NCBI GenBank assembly: GCA_022749755.1
Contig: CM040452.1
Coordinates: 18,246,350-18,310,349 of the forward strand
Reading direction: 5' to 3'
DNA: 64,000 nt
DNA from: Azadirachta indica
Lineage: Eukaryota > Streptophyta > Magnoliopsida > Sapindales > Meliaceae
The translations under genes were made by a program, and so were the position numbers. Shown piece after piece: positions 1 through 13,650 of this stretch. The notes beneath the pieces were generated by a model. The model saw nothing but the letters and a program-made list of their open reading frames with translations. It had not been told where the DNA came from and searched no databases. How positions within the stretch are numbered: position 1 is the stretch's first letter; each line of letters starts with the position of its first letter.

Positions 1-3000
1 GGAAGCACTGAAGCTGTTGGATTCCTTCATAACTGCTTTACAATGTAGAGCTTCTTCTATCAGTGAAATGATGCAAAGTTGGGCATCTATTATGCAAGAA
101 ATTCAGAATGATGTCCGAACTTTGCTCCCTGATCCACAAGTCTTATTGACTCTATTTTCTATGCAAAGTAGCCAAAGTAGAACTTGTGAGTCACGTTTGA
201 AAAGAAAAGTGGAATCAGTATATCTTTTAGAATGTAGTAACAAAGATAGGAAAAAACTGAAAACAGGTGTTCTGAATGAGGATAAGGATATTATTATTAG
301 CGGGATAAATTCTGATCTTCAAATTGTTGTGCCAATGGACAGTGAAAGTGTTGCAGATACATCTGTAACAGATCTATCGGACACTGAAAAGGATTTAATG
401 AATGTGATATCTGAGATTTGGGGTTTGGACGTCTGCTCTGCTCCAGTTGTCACCCTCAGTAATGCAGATATTTATTTCCAATCTAAGCTTCTTGATGCTC
501 TCAAAATATATCTGGTAAGTTTCATGTCTTTGCATCTTTTGCTTGTTAGATATGCCGTAAAGAATATTTTCTGAAATGAAGAAAGAAATTTTAGGTGGAA
601 TTTCATTGATTTTGGTAGTGTTACATTTGGATTTGTAATTTTATCAAGAGCTTGTGGAAATTTTGGTTTGATCTTCATGAAAATTTTATGGCTGTGTATC
701 TAGTTAAGGATACATAAACCCTACGAAAATATTGATTTTAGCTTTCCTGCTGATTAATCTCTAATTTGGAACTTGCTTTATGTCTTATGCTATGTGTGTC
801 AACTCACTGTGTGAACATGAGATGATTAGAATTTTGTCTTGCTTTAAAATAATTTAATTTGCAATTTAAGCAGTCATCCTGTTAGAAATTATAGATTTCA
901 CTTGCTATTTTTGTTGTTTAAACTAGATTGGTAATAATTTATCATTTTTGGTCATTAATCTTTTTTGACCAGCCTTCCCCTAAATTTTGCGACCTAGTTC
1001 AGTGAAACTTTTCTCTCTTGACTATTCTTTGATTTAGATGCTGCAGACAAACATGCAAAATGCTTGCTTAGTGGATCTGGCATTTATTAAATGTAGTCAT
1101 TTTTCTGTTCACATGTTCTGAATGTGATCCATTTGAGTAGTCCATTATTTTTTTGTTTTCTCATCTTTTTTTCCCTTTTTCTGAAGTGGGTTGGGGGGAA
1201 ATATATTACTTCATATATGAGTCTCCTCTCATCAATTTGCTATCTTAGCTTGCACTATGTTTCACGATGTTTGTACTTTGTCAACTTATCTTACTCTGCT
1301 TACATGGATCATAGTTTATGCACCTTTTGAAGAAGAAAAGAATAAAAAGTTTGTTATATTGAATCTCTTTTATATACGTTAAAATAATAAAGCAACATAA
1401 TCTGGGAATCCTGAATAAACTAAAAAAAGAGTAATAATACTTAAACTAAATATATACTTAATAAGACTAAACCTAGTGAAACTAAATAGGTTTAATTTCA
1501 ATTCTAACAGACCTCATATTTATGTTGCTTTAGCTATGAATATTTAGCTCCACATCCTAATACTATAATCTGTGGTGACCACAATTCTGACTGAAGGATG
1601 GATTCATTGTGGTTATGTTTGAATTTTAGCATCAATCATAAACTATTTTCCATGGTAAGTTCTTAAAACTAATACTATAATTTGTATTGCGCAGCGGTTG
1701 ATGCCCACTATATTGGAGGGAACATTTGATTTTTTCATGAATCTTCTCAGTGATCCTGATCCTTTAGCATTACCAACTAATCTGCAGTGCTCTCTGCTGT
1801 CTCTGCTTACTGAATACATTGAATGGTCTACAAGGAGTGGAATCCCTGTTAGAACACCACCATTGATGTACAAACATCTACAGCCATTTGTTAACTTGCT
1901 AATATTTTCACCAGTCAATGAGATAAAGAAACAAGCATATAATCTGGCACAAGCAGCTATGTTGAGCACTGGTGCATTTGACAGAAACATACATGAGATT
2001 GGTGCATGGTTCTTATTTTTCCTGAGTTACAGTGCAAATAATTGGTGTATTGAGGAACGACAGATAACAGTGCTGCAGAGCTTGTCTCGAGTTGTTATAT
2101 CATTCTTATGTGATGCCATTTCTACCATTGGGAATAATTTATTCAAATATTGGGCTATTGTTGAGCAACATGCTCATTTGAAAGGTTTTAAAGGTAATCA
2201 ATAATTCATATACTTTATTTTCCTTTATAACATAGTAGATTGTTTTGTATTTATGGCCTATTTTGTTGTGTCAAATTGTAATTTCAGGTACATAATGTAA
2301 ATTTGTACTTTTTTTGGTTTCTTGCTGCATCTTACCCCAATGATTATATTGGAATAGCCTGTTCATTACAGGGGTGGTCAATGGATTTTCAAACAGGGTA
2401 TAGTTTTAAAGATCAAATGGAGAACATTTGCTGATTAGAGTGTTTGTTTAACTATTTGAAGGGTTTTTTGACTCCAAAGATGTTTCTGTTTCGGGTTTTT
2501 CAATTGTCATTTCATTATGAATCTATTGTTCTTTCTTGAGTGGGTCAGCATTTGCATCTAAATAGGTAGAAGGGCGTTAGGATGAATACAATGCCTTTTG
2601 TGTTTATATGGGGAGTACCAACTGTTATCAGTAGATATGTTATTAGTGAATATCTGGAATGATTATGGAGAATAAAGTCGTAATTGTAAGGTGACACGGT
2701 AGAACTTTTCTTGAATTTTGGTTGGGTCATATTCCAGTTTTCTTATATTCTACTAGTTAATCCTCTCAAGTAAAATGGAATAAGTGTGCTTAAGAAGTTC
2801 TATGTTTCAAGAAGCTGGACAACAATGGTGTTCTATGATTACTCTTTTGTTGGTAAATGGGCTTGCTTGTGTTTGGATAATAAGAAATAGTTGGACCTTA
2901 TGAAGGATTAATTCATATTGGATGCCCCAAAACTCATCTTTTTCATTTTGACCTGGGATTTTGTTATTCTAAACTCTTGAATCTGATTATCCTACAATTT

Positions 3001-6000
3001 TATTATCTACTTGGCATTCACGCAGCCCAGGTCTCTCTCTTTCTATATACATCTTTGTATCTATTTTTAATACCAGAGCTTACTGAAGTCTACTAGTAGG
3101 TCAAGTTCGTTTCCTTAGTACTTGTGTCATGTTATGATTTTTGTCCCTGTTTTTTTTTTTAAATATGTATGTGTTATGATAAATTTATTCTTCCTCTTGG
3201 TGTGCAATTCACGGTGCTGATAAACCTCAACAGTTAGATTTTGGATCACTCTGAGCTATTTCTACATTTTGTCATCATGCCGATCTCTATTCACTTGTTT
3301 TCTTCTCCTTATCAATGAACGGTTCCTCTTTTTAAGTTTTTGTTATTCAAGAAACAGTTTTTGCTAAAGATTTATTCACTTATCATCATTATTATTAACT
3401 TTTTAAATCTTGTTAGTCTATTTTCTGATCATTGTAAGAGCAGATCATAGCTTTTACAATTAATATTGAAGAACATCTGATCTTTGTTCATTTGCTTCTC
3501 ACTAAATTTTTGCTGAATGCTGACATCATTTTTCTTTACTGATTTGCCCTTCTTTTAACAGATGTATCGCCTGATTTCAGCCCCCTCATGATATGTGTCC
3601 TGCAGAAGTGCATACGATTACTCAGTTCTGAATCTGGAACATTTTCATTGCCTGAGAAGTCAATGTTATCGTTATATGTGAGCAATACACTGAAATATCT
3701 CTTGCAAACTCAGGTACACATTATCTATTTTAAATTGTAATTGCAGGCTTTTTGTATGTGAGATAATAAGAGAACTGAATTTTATAGGTAGATGCGGTAT
3801 TATTATCAACACTGATTGAATCCATTTTGTCTGAGGGACTTGTGGGTCACTATTCTGTAGATGATGATGATTCTGGGGATTATTTAATTGAGTGGAGGCC
3901 ATTGAAAAATTTGTTGCTCTTTTCACGGGGTATATCCCATGAACAGACCGACTGCACATTTTCCATTGATGAAAAAGCCACGCCTGCTGATGGTTCATTT
4001 GCAAATGCACTAAGTGAAGTAAAAAAACTGTCAAGCGGTGGCAATAGTGTTGAAATAGCTGGTATAATCAAAGCCTTTTCTTCTGCAATGTTGTGTACAA
4101 CACCTGATCAGTTATTGAAGAATTTTCCATCGGTTATTACTATTTCTCAGAACTTTCTCGGGGTTCCTGTCTCAGTACTAGCATCAATAATCTTTCTTGA
4201 ACAAAGTTTTCTTGCTGGTGTTTCTAAGCTATGGCCTGAGGTCTTTTTTTCTGGTCTGGAATTGGCTGTATCCATGATTCATCATGAAGCTGGAGAAGTT
4301 GATCCCAGTGGAATTGCATCTCATTCTTTATTTGCTGAAGAAATCCCGCGTAACGTTGATTTTGATGCAACTGACTCTGCTGCTGGTGCATTTAGTTTGC
4401 TTCTGAAACAGGCGCCTTTCCATGTGTTATTTCCTGCAATTATGAATGTCGGGGTTCCATATTTATCAAAAGTGCAAGACTTGCTTTTGGCTAAATTGTC
4501 CGATTGGACTAGCAATTGTCTCCTTTCCTATCTGCGTCTTGTGCTATTTTGGTTTTATCAGATACAATCATCTAATAGAATTAAACCTGTGGCTGAACTC
4601 CAACAACTTTCTGAAATTTGCTTGATTCTTGTAAAGACTGTATTTAGTCAACTATTGCTTTTGAAGCCTGATTCTGGATGCTCCACAAATTCTGGATTTC
4701 ATTTGTCAGCAGAGAATATTAGGGAATTGGTTGAAACTGTATTCACCCATCCTGCAGTGTTGGATTCATTGTCTATTCCTTTGAGCTGTAATGAGGAAAT
4801 GCCAAAGGGGAACTTGGGGCACAATGTGGAGAGTTTGGTGAGTTTATCTCAGCAAACAGTACATAAAATGGATCATCATGTCCTGGATCTGTTGACTACA
4901 ACTTTTGACTACTTCTTATCCTCATGCACTGACCAACATTTCATACTCAATGTCAAAGTTGGTGCAAGTAAGCCACTTGTGAAGGCTTTCAATACCCTGG
5001 TACAAAGGTTTTTTATGGAAATTAGAGACAAGTTTGATCTGTGCATTGCAACTGAAGATGTGTTGCCCCTCCTTCCAAAATTTTATGCTTTGCATACTTT
5101 CATAAGGTTTATGTCGCCCTTTGAACTTCTTGAATTAGTACATTGGATGTTTAGGAAAGCTAATGTGAATCAACTGTCAATTTGCAAATGTTGCAACGTG
5201 TCTCTTCTCTCTGTTGGATTATGCATTGCTGGTGAAACTTTTGAAGCTCTGTCTAATTACTTGCAGCAGCCTATTATGAAGAGAGCACTTTATGATTTGC
5301 TTTGGGAAATTGAAGGGAAAACCTTTGGCGTTAACCAGATTGAGGAAATCTATGTTGAAGTATGTAAGCTTGCTGCTAATTTTGATTTGGATTTTGCAGA
5401 TATCTGTTTGTTGAAAGCTGTAAATGCTGTCTACTGTCAGGATTATATGCAGCAGCATAATCTTCATCCATTAAGCTTGGTAATGTTGAGGGTCATAGTG
5501 AGAACTCCTATGGAAATGATTTCTCATTGTGTTTATCGGACAACTCTAGCAAAAGCTAAGCTTTTGTTTCTATTCACCAAGATGAGCCCCCTTCATTTGT
5601 CGGTATTTGGGTATTTACTTTTAGGTATTTTGAACAAGGATTCTACAGGTAATCTGATGGGAACCTGTGGCTATGCTCTTTCAGATGAGGAATTCATGAT
5701 GCTTCTGCCTGCTGCTTTATCATACTTGAATTCAGTTTTTCTGAAATTTGAGAAGCGTTATCACAAGCAATTTATGAATATAACATCTTTTTATTCGAGG
5801 ATACTTTTAAGTAGTTTTCGTCACTGGAAGAGCTTTGTGTCTGGATATGTATTTCAGGAAGAATATGATGGTTTGTTCGCATCATCTACTGAAGAACTTC
5901 TCAATCTTGTCAATGATAGTCTTCTTGGAAAAACAGTCCACATGTTGCGGTATCATTTTGCATTGAGTGGAGAATCACTGAAAACAAAGAAGATATTGAA

Positions 6001-9000
6001 GCTTTTCAATTCCATTTTCCAATCTTCCGGTGCACATGACAAGCTACTAGACTGTGATGTTAATGAAATAAAATTTAACTCCTTTAAGCAGTCATTGAAC
6101 CATATCAACAAAGTTGTTAATAAAGTATCACTTTGTAGGATATTGTTATTTCCAGAAGATAATCAGGCTCTGCTAATGGAAACAGATTCGGGCTCAAAGG
6201 AGATTTCTTTGGAGTCAGGATCTGATGAACTGGACAAATCTAGAATGTGGTTTATTAATATTCTGGTGGGTTCTTGGCAATCTATCGTTAAGAAGTTATC
6301 TTCAGTCTCTGATGTTCCAAAAAGAAAAAAGAGCACAGATAGTTTGACACTGTATAAATATTTGGAAGGATTCATTTTGAGAAGTATTCTAGAATTAACT
6401 TCAAAGATGCTTAATGGTCTGCTTGAAATGCACTCTATTCCCTTCCTAGAACAGTTGTTCAGATCAGCACTTCTTTATAGGTTTGAAGATCCTACTACAC
6501 TTCAAATGCTTCAAAGTGTTTTCACTTTGCTGTTGGAGGGGAAATTCTCACGGGTTTTATATCTTCAATTGTTGCTTGCTCATTCCCAGTTTGCTTCTGT
6601 CATTAAGCCTGTCTTTAGATCTTCTAATGCTGGCACTGGTGTGTTTTTGAGGCCTATGTCCAGCATTCTTAGATTGCTTGTTATACCCCATAGTTGTCCA
6701 AATGCCTCTGATGGCAAGAACAGTTTGAAAACAACTGAGTTATATGTGAATCAGTTAGAAATTGTCAAGTTACTCAGAGCACTCCTTCAATTCAAGCCTC
6801 ACGCTTGTGGTTATAGTTTTGAAAAAGATAGTGGTATAAATCTTAGAGAACTGTGTATATTGCTTTTGTCTTCTTATGGTGCCACACTTAGTGATGTTGA
6901 CTTGGAGATTTACAATGTTATGCATGAGATTGAGCTTATTGATAAATCAGACAATGAAATTGCTCAATTAGATTACTTGTGGGGAAGTGCTGCTGTAAAA
7001 GTGAGAAAAGAACGGGCTTTGGAGCAGAATACATCTTGTAACATGATGGCAGATACTGAAGCGGTCAAAGAACGGCAAAGAAATCAATTTAGAGAAAACC
7101 TTCCCATTGACCCTAAAGTATCTGCAATGACAGCGCTAAATTTTCCCTTTGATAGAACTACTGGAGATGAACCTTCATCCTTGAACAAGTTTCAATCAGA
7201 AAACCTCAAGAATATGTATGAGGTGTGTTTTAGTTTTCTTTCTTTCTCTCTCTCTCTCTCTCTCTTTTTTTTTTCAGAACTATGTTTCTGTTTACTCTAT
7301 CGGAGTTCGAAGCTACAGCTTTTTCAATTGATTCAAAGTTGTTTGTCTTCCTTGGCTCTTGAATAATTTGTCATTCACTTGATTTATGCAGACACATCCT
7401 CCTTACCTGAAGATATGCAGCGATATGATCCTGTTTTCATCCTGCACTTTGCAATTCATAGTTTGTCAGAGGGTTTCCTTGAACCTGTGGAGTTTGCTGG
7501 TTTAGGCTTGCTTGCAATTGCATTTGTTAGTATTTCTTCTCCTGATGTTGGGATTAGAAAGTTGGGTTATGAAACTCTTGGGAGATTTAAGACTGCACTG
7601 GAGGTAATGCTGTATGTCTGCCTGAGGGTCAAGGTTCTTCAGTCATGTATCTGCTGAAATTTTTCTGTATGATTGTTTGTTACCCTTCTAACTAATACAA
7701 TGGTGAATTGTTCATATAACTGTTCAGTTCCAAGTAGGTACTATGCTGTATTTAATTGTAGCATTTTCATCTTTTTTTTTTCTTTTTGAAATTTATCACA
7801 AGCCTTAGGATAACCTCTTTGGAAATTCTTATGTAGAGGAAGAAGCAATATCTGGTCATCAACCTGATTCAAATCAGAAGGATTCTTTTTTCTTTGCCCT
7901 TCTGCTATTTCATTGATGCTTGAAACATTTGATCTATTTACTTACAAATTCCTGCTTCTTGATTTGATTAGTAATATTTTGCAACTAGTGAAATTTAAAG
8001 AATCAGAGACTTTTCATCCTATTGTGTAGTTTTTCTTTCTGCACTTCCACAGAAATGCAACTTCTTTTGGAATTGTTGCTAGTGGTGAATAGTTTTCCTT
8101 CGTGCTTTTTGATATTCTTGAAGTTGTTTGTTCCTCATGCGTCAACCATTTATTACAGAAGTGTCAAAAGAAGAAGGATGTGACGCGTCTTCGACTTCTG
8201 TTAACCTATGTGCAAAATGGAATAGAAGAGCCATGGCAGAGAATCGCTTCTGTTATAGCTGTATTTGCTGCAGAAACATCTCTCTTACTGTTGGATCCTT
8301 CACACGATCATTATACAAGCTTAAATAAGCTCTTGATGCGCTCTTCCAGGGTGAATATGAAGGTATATGCTTTGCAATTCATATTTTGTTTAGGTATGTT
8401 ATCTTTATATTCCTTTACTTACATTGCAGTGTTTAACTCTGTTTTATATGCTATTTGCTTTTTATTTGCAGAGCATACCATTGTTTCATGAGTTTTTCTT
8501 GAGTACTTCTGTTAATTTCAGAACAGAGAGGCTGTGGATACTTCGTCTAGCATATGCAGGGCTCAATTTAGATGATGATGCTCAAATATATATCAAGAAC
8601 TCCATACTTGAAATTCTACTGGGTTTTTATGTTTCTCCGCTATCAGATAATGAGTCAAAGGAATTAATTCTTCTGGTAATTTTTAAGCTTAATACGATGA
8701 CTCATGCTCTCTTCCTCTCTCTCCCACTCCCCACCTCTCTCTATAATACAGTATACCTATAACAAGTTTACATTGTAACACTTGATTACCAAATAGAAAA
8801 AGAAAATTATTACTAAGTTTGATGTTGAGTTACCGCAGTACTTGGATCAGTTAGAATACTTAAGACTCTCTTATGAGCTTGCTTCTGGCAAACTAAAAAT
8901 TTTTCTTATGGTAAACTAAAGTACTTGACTTGTATTCTTTGCAGATAGTGAAGAAATCGGTTAAACTGCACAAGATGGCTTGTTATCTAGTTGAACACTG

Positions 9001-12000
9001 TGGCTTATTTTCATGGTTGTCATCTATACTGTCAAGCTTCAGTGGGATGCTACTTGGAGATGACAAAGGGTTTCTTGTAGCGCAGTTAGTTGTTGTTATA
9101 GAGGTATTGTTGAAGGGTTTCTTGTAGCACAGTTAGTTGTTGTTGTAGAGGTATTATTGTTTTCATTTAATTTTCTTTTTCAGGTCATAAGTCTTAACAT
9201 TGTCCTGATTTATATCTATGTCTCTTGTTATCTCTATGCTTTTTGTGTTCATTTCTACATGTGATGGCACTGACATTTAAGGCAAAAAATCATATGAGCT
9301 GGAGCTTGTTGGGTGGTGGGGGAGGCAGTGGGGAGGGTGGAGATTTAATAGTGAACAAATAATTAGGATTCTTGATTATCTTGGGGGACCTTCAAGTAAG
9401 GTAGGGGAGAGATTACTGGTGCAATTATATGATGGGGTTGCGAACCCAGTATGTGGCAGATATACTAGAGAGCACCTACAAAGAAACACAGGATAGCATA
9501 GAATCCAATATATCCCAAAATTTCGTGAAAGATGATAAAAATATGATATATTGAAAAAGAAATCCGAGAAAAGACTCTGCAACCTGGCAGACTTAAACAT
9601 AGTTCACTGAGTATTCCATTCCTACTCTTTTTTCAAACATAACAGCAATAAGTAATAATATTTTTCATTTTCACCAAACTTCATTGGTTAAAATTTGTGA
9701 GATAGCTTTGTCCATCAGAAGGAAGAGGTGCTGTGTCTCCCAAGATTGTGCTTTACCTGTTTTAAGTCCTTGTTCACAATGTAATTTATCAAAATATGAT
9801 TGACATATTGCAAGTTTGGATCAAATGTCAAGATTATGAGTAGAGCCAATTGTCTTGACACCTGTAACCCATTTAGGTTGATTAGTTTGGGATGTTAATT
9901 ATGAAACTACAATGAGAAGAGAATCACATTAGGTACATATTGGTTTTATCTTTTTTGTTCTTTCTAAGCATATTTTCATTTATTTTCACCATTGTAAAAT
10001 GATATTCTAAATTTAACTTATATCTTAATGTCACTCTTCCTAATTCAAGAGACTGGACTTTTGTTATTCTTAATAGCATGGTGAGCAATCTTATGTCAAT
10101 TGTAGATGTGTTGTGTCAGTAACTCGTGTCTGTTTGGTTTTAGGTTGTCAATGATGTCATTTCATCCAGAAACATCAGTGAGTGGTTGCAAAGACATGCC
10201 CTTGAACAGCTAATGGAATTTTCATCTCATCTGTATAAACTCCTAGTCGGTGGTATGAAGTTGATGGGGGAAAATGTTTCATTGTTTAATTCAATGTTAT
10301 TGATTCTGCTATCAACCCTGAAGGTATCACAAAAAAGGAGAATATACCAGCCACATTTTACGCTGTCACTCGAGAGCCTTTTCGAAATTTATCAGGCAGT
10401 TAATATGTATCATACTGCAAGGTCTGGTGAAATTGCTGCACTTGGGCTGAAAGCCATCCTGATGAGCACACCCCCAGTTGACATTTTCCATGCGGTAGCT
10501 CTCTCTCTCTTACTTCCTCTCTCCCTCATCCTCTCTCCTCTCATTTTCTACATGTATATATGTACATACTCTTTCAACATGCCATCATGAGTTCCACTTG
10601 GTATCAGGAATTCAAGATAAAATCGTGAATTCTAGGTGGTATCTTCGAGACACCATCATGAATTTTAGAGGGCATTTGAATTCCAGTAATATATTGAATT
10701 GTAGATGGTAGCTTGAATTCTAGGTAATGTACTGAATTCCGATAGTATTGTTATTTGTTTCCAAACAAAAATGTCGATGGTTGTCAATTCCTTATCAATC
10801 TTAATTTGTGATGGGGCAAAGCTGTCTTGACTTTATTATCTGGGCTACGTGATGGAATTTTTCATTTTTGTTTTACAGAACCAAGGAAGGCTTTCAAGTT
10901 TTCTTACCTGGGCGGTTTCTACTGCCTTGAAGTCTGACTCTGGACAAATGTGTGAACTTGGGGAGTCACATCTTCATCGCAGAAACATGTCAGAAGATAC
11001 ACCGTTTGAGGAGTCTTTGATATCAAAACTTTTACGTTGGCTTGTTGCTTCTGTAATTCTTGGGAAACTTTCTCGGAAAATTGGTGATCCGGGCTCCAAG
11101 CTTTCAAAAAGATCATACAAAACTCTGCAGTCTTTATTGGAGCATTTTGAAAAAGGATGTGAAGGAATCAACAAAAGTAGATTTGATTGTGAAGAGATAT
11201 TGGCTTCCGCAATCTTTTATCTCCAACAGCTTCTTGGTGTGAATTGCAGAGTGATCCCTTCTGTTATATCTGCTCTTTCTATCCTACTCTGTGAGGTCCT
11301 AAAGCATGCAGGTATGCAATTAATTTTTTTTTTTTTTCACTGGATTGATTGTACTTCGATTTTCCTTTTCAGATTGGTATGACTATTTGAAAATAATTTT
11401 CAAATTTTTGATTCTTGGGCAAATATACTCTTTCTTAGTTTTAAGTTTTTGTATTTCAGTTGAATCAGGATTACCTTTCAAGCTTGGCCATAGAACTTCC
11501 CTGGCATCATTGTGTTCAAGAATATGTTGTCCTGCAGAAGCTAATCCTTCTTGGAGATGGTAACAATTTCATTCTTTTACATGTGCATTTGTGTATCTTG
11601 TGTCTGTTTCCCTGTTCTGTATTTACAACTTTATACTGGAATTAATCTTTTATGATAACATGCATTTTATTTTTGGAGAGTTGAAAGAATTTTAATAAAG
11701 GAAGAGAAAAAGATACAAAAAGTAAACCAGAGGTCCACAAGGGTGATGAGAGCAGCCCATTAAAAGCTAACTACCAGCTATAAACCAAGCTTTATCTGTA
11801 TCCAAACAGTATACTAGTCCAAAAAAACATAAAAGATAACATGCAAAACTATCTTCCTGCCTTCATTAGTTGATGAAAATTATGGTCTACTTAGAAATTA
11901 AAGCTAAGTATGGAGTTCCTTATGTCACTGAAAGGAAATTAGACTGTTGTTTACTATATTAATACAACATTTAAAAAATTACATAGCAACTCTGGTGATG

Positions 12001-12608
12001 ACTGCCTTTTTTGCAATCAATTTAACCTTTTAAATGGAAAGCTTGGAAAATACAATTATATATTCATGTAGAGATATGATCGTTAGTAGTTCTCTGAGCA
12101 GCCTTTGTTTTGGTACAATATTTTCACCTATTTCATTTTATCTCCTGTAACATCTGTTTTCTTTGCCTTGCATCGGGGAAAAAAAAGGCTTGCATGAAGT
12201 TTTGGTGAAGAATGAAGAAATATTTTAACCATTATTCCTTGTTTGATGTACTTTCAATTTACTTGGTTATAAGAATTTATGCTCCACTCCCTTGACTTTT
12301 CCTCGTATGTTTAGCACATTGTTTTCTATCCAAGCTTTGTAAGTCACCTGTTTGCCATACATTTATAATCAATCTAATTCATGTGACCATGTTTTCTGTA
12401 CAGGTCATTTTACCAGCCGTGGAAGGATCTTTCTTCAGAACTGACCAAGTTACAGAAGATCGATGAACTTCATGCTTGCCAGATTCTTTTAGTGATAATT
12501 TCAAATGTGCTTGGAAAGAACTTGATAGATTCAGAGGTCTTATCCTATCAAGATACTAATATTTCTGGTGTATTTGAATGGGAAAGAAGTATTATTGAAA
12601 CCGAATAA
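1..12608 (+). CDS. URB1: URB1/NPA1 nucleolar pre-ribosomal protein, 5' end outside window
   Basis: Large nucleolar protein of early 60S ribosomal subunit assembly (URB1 in yeast, NOP254/URB1 in animals; EMB2788 in Arabidopsis, from memory). Exons I can join in frame: <1-514, 1695-2193, 3562-3713, 3788-7222, 7421-7603, 8159-8362, 8472-8675, 8945-9103, 10144-10494, 10879-11311, 11460-11559, 12404-12608, all GT-AG, ending at TAA 12606-12608. They give 2,145 residues; plant homologues are about 2,500, so the N-terminal Npa1 part lies upstream. The URB1 C-terminal (NopRA1) domain starts near RYDPVFILHF at 7421 and runs to the end, with ESGLPFKLGHRTSLASLCSR in the 11460 exon. The sequence is otherwise mostly helical and Leu-rich, with a basic KRKVESVYLL stretch near residue 65. 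No disabling mutation was seen. The 3,435-bp exon is unusually long for a plant gene. Confidence 0.93.
7234..7275 (+). repeat. CT/T pyrimidine tract in URB1 intron 4
   Basis: A (CT)n run followed by a T run just after the 7223 donor. It is a simple sequence repeat, probably length-variable. A second CT-rich stretch follows the 10495 donor. Confidence 0.8.
7389..7420 (+). promoter_or_regulatory. Paired splice acceptors, 29 nt apart
   Basis: Two GCAG acceptors end at 7391 and 7420. Only the second keeps frame with the exon ending at 7222 and gives the conserved RYDPVF start of the C-terminal domain. Use of the first would add 29 nt and shift the frame. This is seen in the sequence; actual usage is unknown. 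Confidence 0.6.
9068..9161 (+). repeat. 47-bp tandem duplication across a URB1 exon-intron junction
   Basis: Copy 1 (9068-9114) holds the last codons of the exon and the GTATTG donor at 9104. Copy 2 (9115-9161) repeats it with about three substitutions, including an equivalent GAG/GTATTA donor at 9151. Splicing from the second donor would add 47 nt and run into a TAG soon after (reading ...LLKGFL stop), so the first donor is the productive one. Confidence 0.88.
10587..10750 (+). repeat. Degenerate 18-19 bp minisatellite in a URB1 intron
   Basis: TGAATT-containing units recur at 10626, 10659, 10677, 10695, 10714 and 10733, a spacing of about 18-19 bp after the first pair. Related but weaker units lie upstream from about 10587. 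It sits in the intron between exons 10144-10494 and 10879-11311. Confidence 0.65.
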
Positions 12609-13316
12609 TGTCTCAGGTAAAAGGTTTTGTTGTGAAAATTAGATTCTCTTATTGCTTGTGATTAAATCTTGTTTGTACATATGTATTATGTAATTTTTTA
12701 GCATTAAATGAAATTATGGATAGAAATTTAGCTCACAAGAGTAATAATCTAAAAAGAAAATAAATAAGATTGAAGAAAAGTAAAACGGTTGAACGGTTGC
12801 CATTGTAATAGTAATTATATTAAAAATGTGAACTTGGAGATAAATTTTGCTTTGCTGGTTGTCTTGAAGTGGGATAGGAGAAAACTTTTTGCTCAGAATG
12901 CAAGGTCTTTAGATTTTAGATCATATATTCATATTGAAACAGGTACAATTAATAGCATGATGATAAAAAAGATTGAATCTCAAGATCTTTCAACAGTCAT
13001 ATTTAGAAGTAAGCCAAGGTTAAATTCTTGGTGTAGCATCTACAGTTCTTAGCCACTCTCGGTTCTATAGGGCCATCTCGCCTTCTTCATGAGCTGGAAA
13101 AAGAACTTCATTGATATTAACCTGAGTGTGCACCAAGGTCCAATTAAGCATGGCAACAAGAGCAGCGATATATCGAATCGAACTTAAGCCAATTCATCTT
13201 CAGGGATGGTTTAGAGGAGAAAGAGGGATATCATCAACAGGAAATCCCGAATAGTGGGTGGAAAGATGGAAGGGAGAAGAAGAAAGATATTTTGATTAAG
13301 AGACCAGTTTATGTTT
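12609..13316. other. URB1 3' flank, no gene seen
   Basis: It contains the presumed URB1 3' UTR and downstream AT-rich sequence. A short open frame around 12789-13052 has no recognisable domain. A purine-rich stretch at 13205-13290 precedes the URB1 pseudogene fragment. Confidence 0.5.
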
Positions 13317-13650
13317 CTGTGATATATGATGGAATTTATCATTTTTATTTTGCAGAACCGGGGAGAGCTTCTAAGTTTTCTTACCAGGGCAATGTCGACT
13401 CTGTACAAATCTGTTGGCTGGAAGAGTCCAGTCTTCATCTTTGAATACCTTTTGAGTCGTCTGTTCTCTGTAAATGTATAGTCAATCTAAAACCTTTAAT
13501 TATTTTTACCGTACATGCTTTTTCACGGGCCCGCGGAAGAATCCTTGGCCACAACTGACTGACTTACAGAATATTGATTAGCTTCATGTTTGCCAGACTT
13601 TTAGTGATAATCTCAAATGTGCTTGCAAATAAATTACTAGAATGTGAATG
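13317..13650 (+). pseudogene. Broken duplicate of the URB1 3' end
   Basis: 13317-13470 matches the end of the intron and the start of the exon at 10879: same GATGGAATTT context, polypyrimidine tract and acceptor, then GAACC-GGGAGAGCTTCTAAG against GAACCAAGGAAGGCTTTCAAG. It has internal deletions. 13500-13640 then matches the start of the last exon (12404 onward; shared blocks include CTTCATG-TTGCCAG and TAGTGATAAT-TCAAATGTGCTT). The exon at 11460 and most intron sequence between are missing. Stops and frameshifts make it non-coding. It lies just downstream of the parent in the same orientation, which suggests local duplication followed by deletion. Confidence 0.85.

Noticed and set aside
7392..7420. 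Exon starting at the first acceptor (7392)
   Set aside because: It breaks the reading frame after the exon ending at 7222, whereas 7421 restores the conserved RYDPVF segment.
12789..13052. Possible small gene after URB1
   Set aside because: 87 codons, AT-rich, no domain or splice context, and likely chance.
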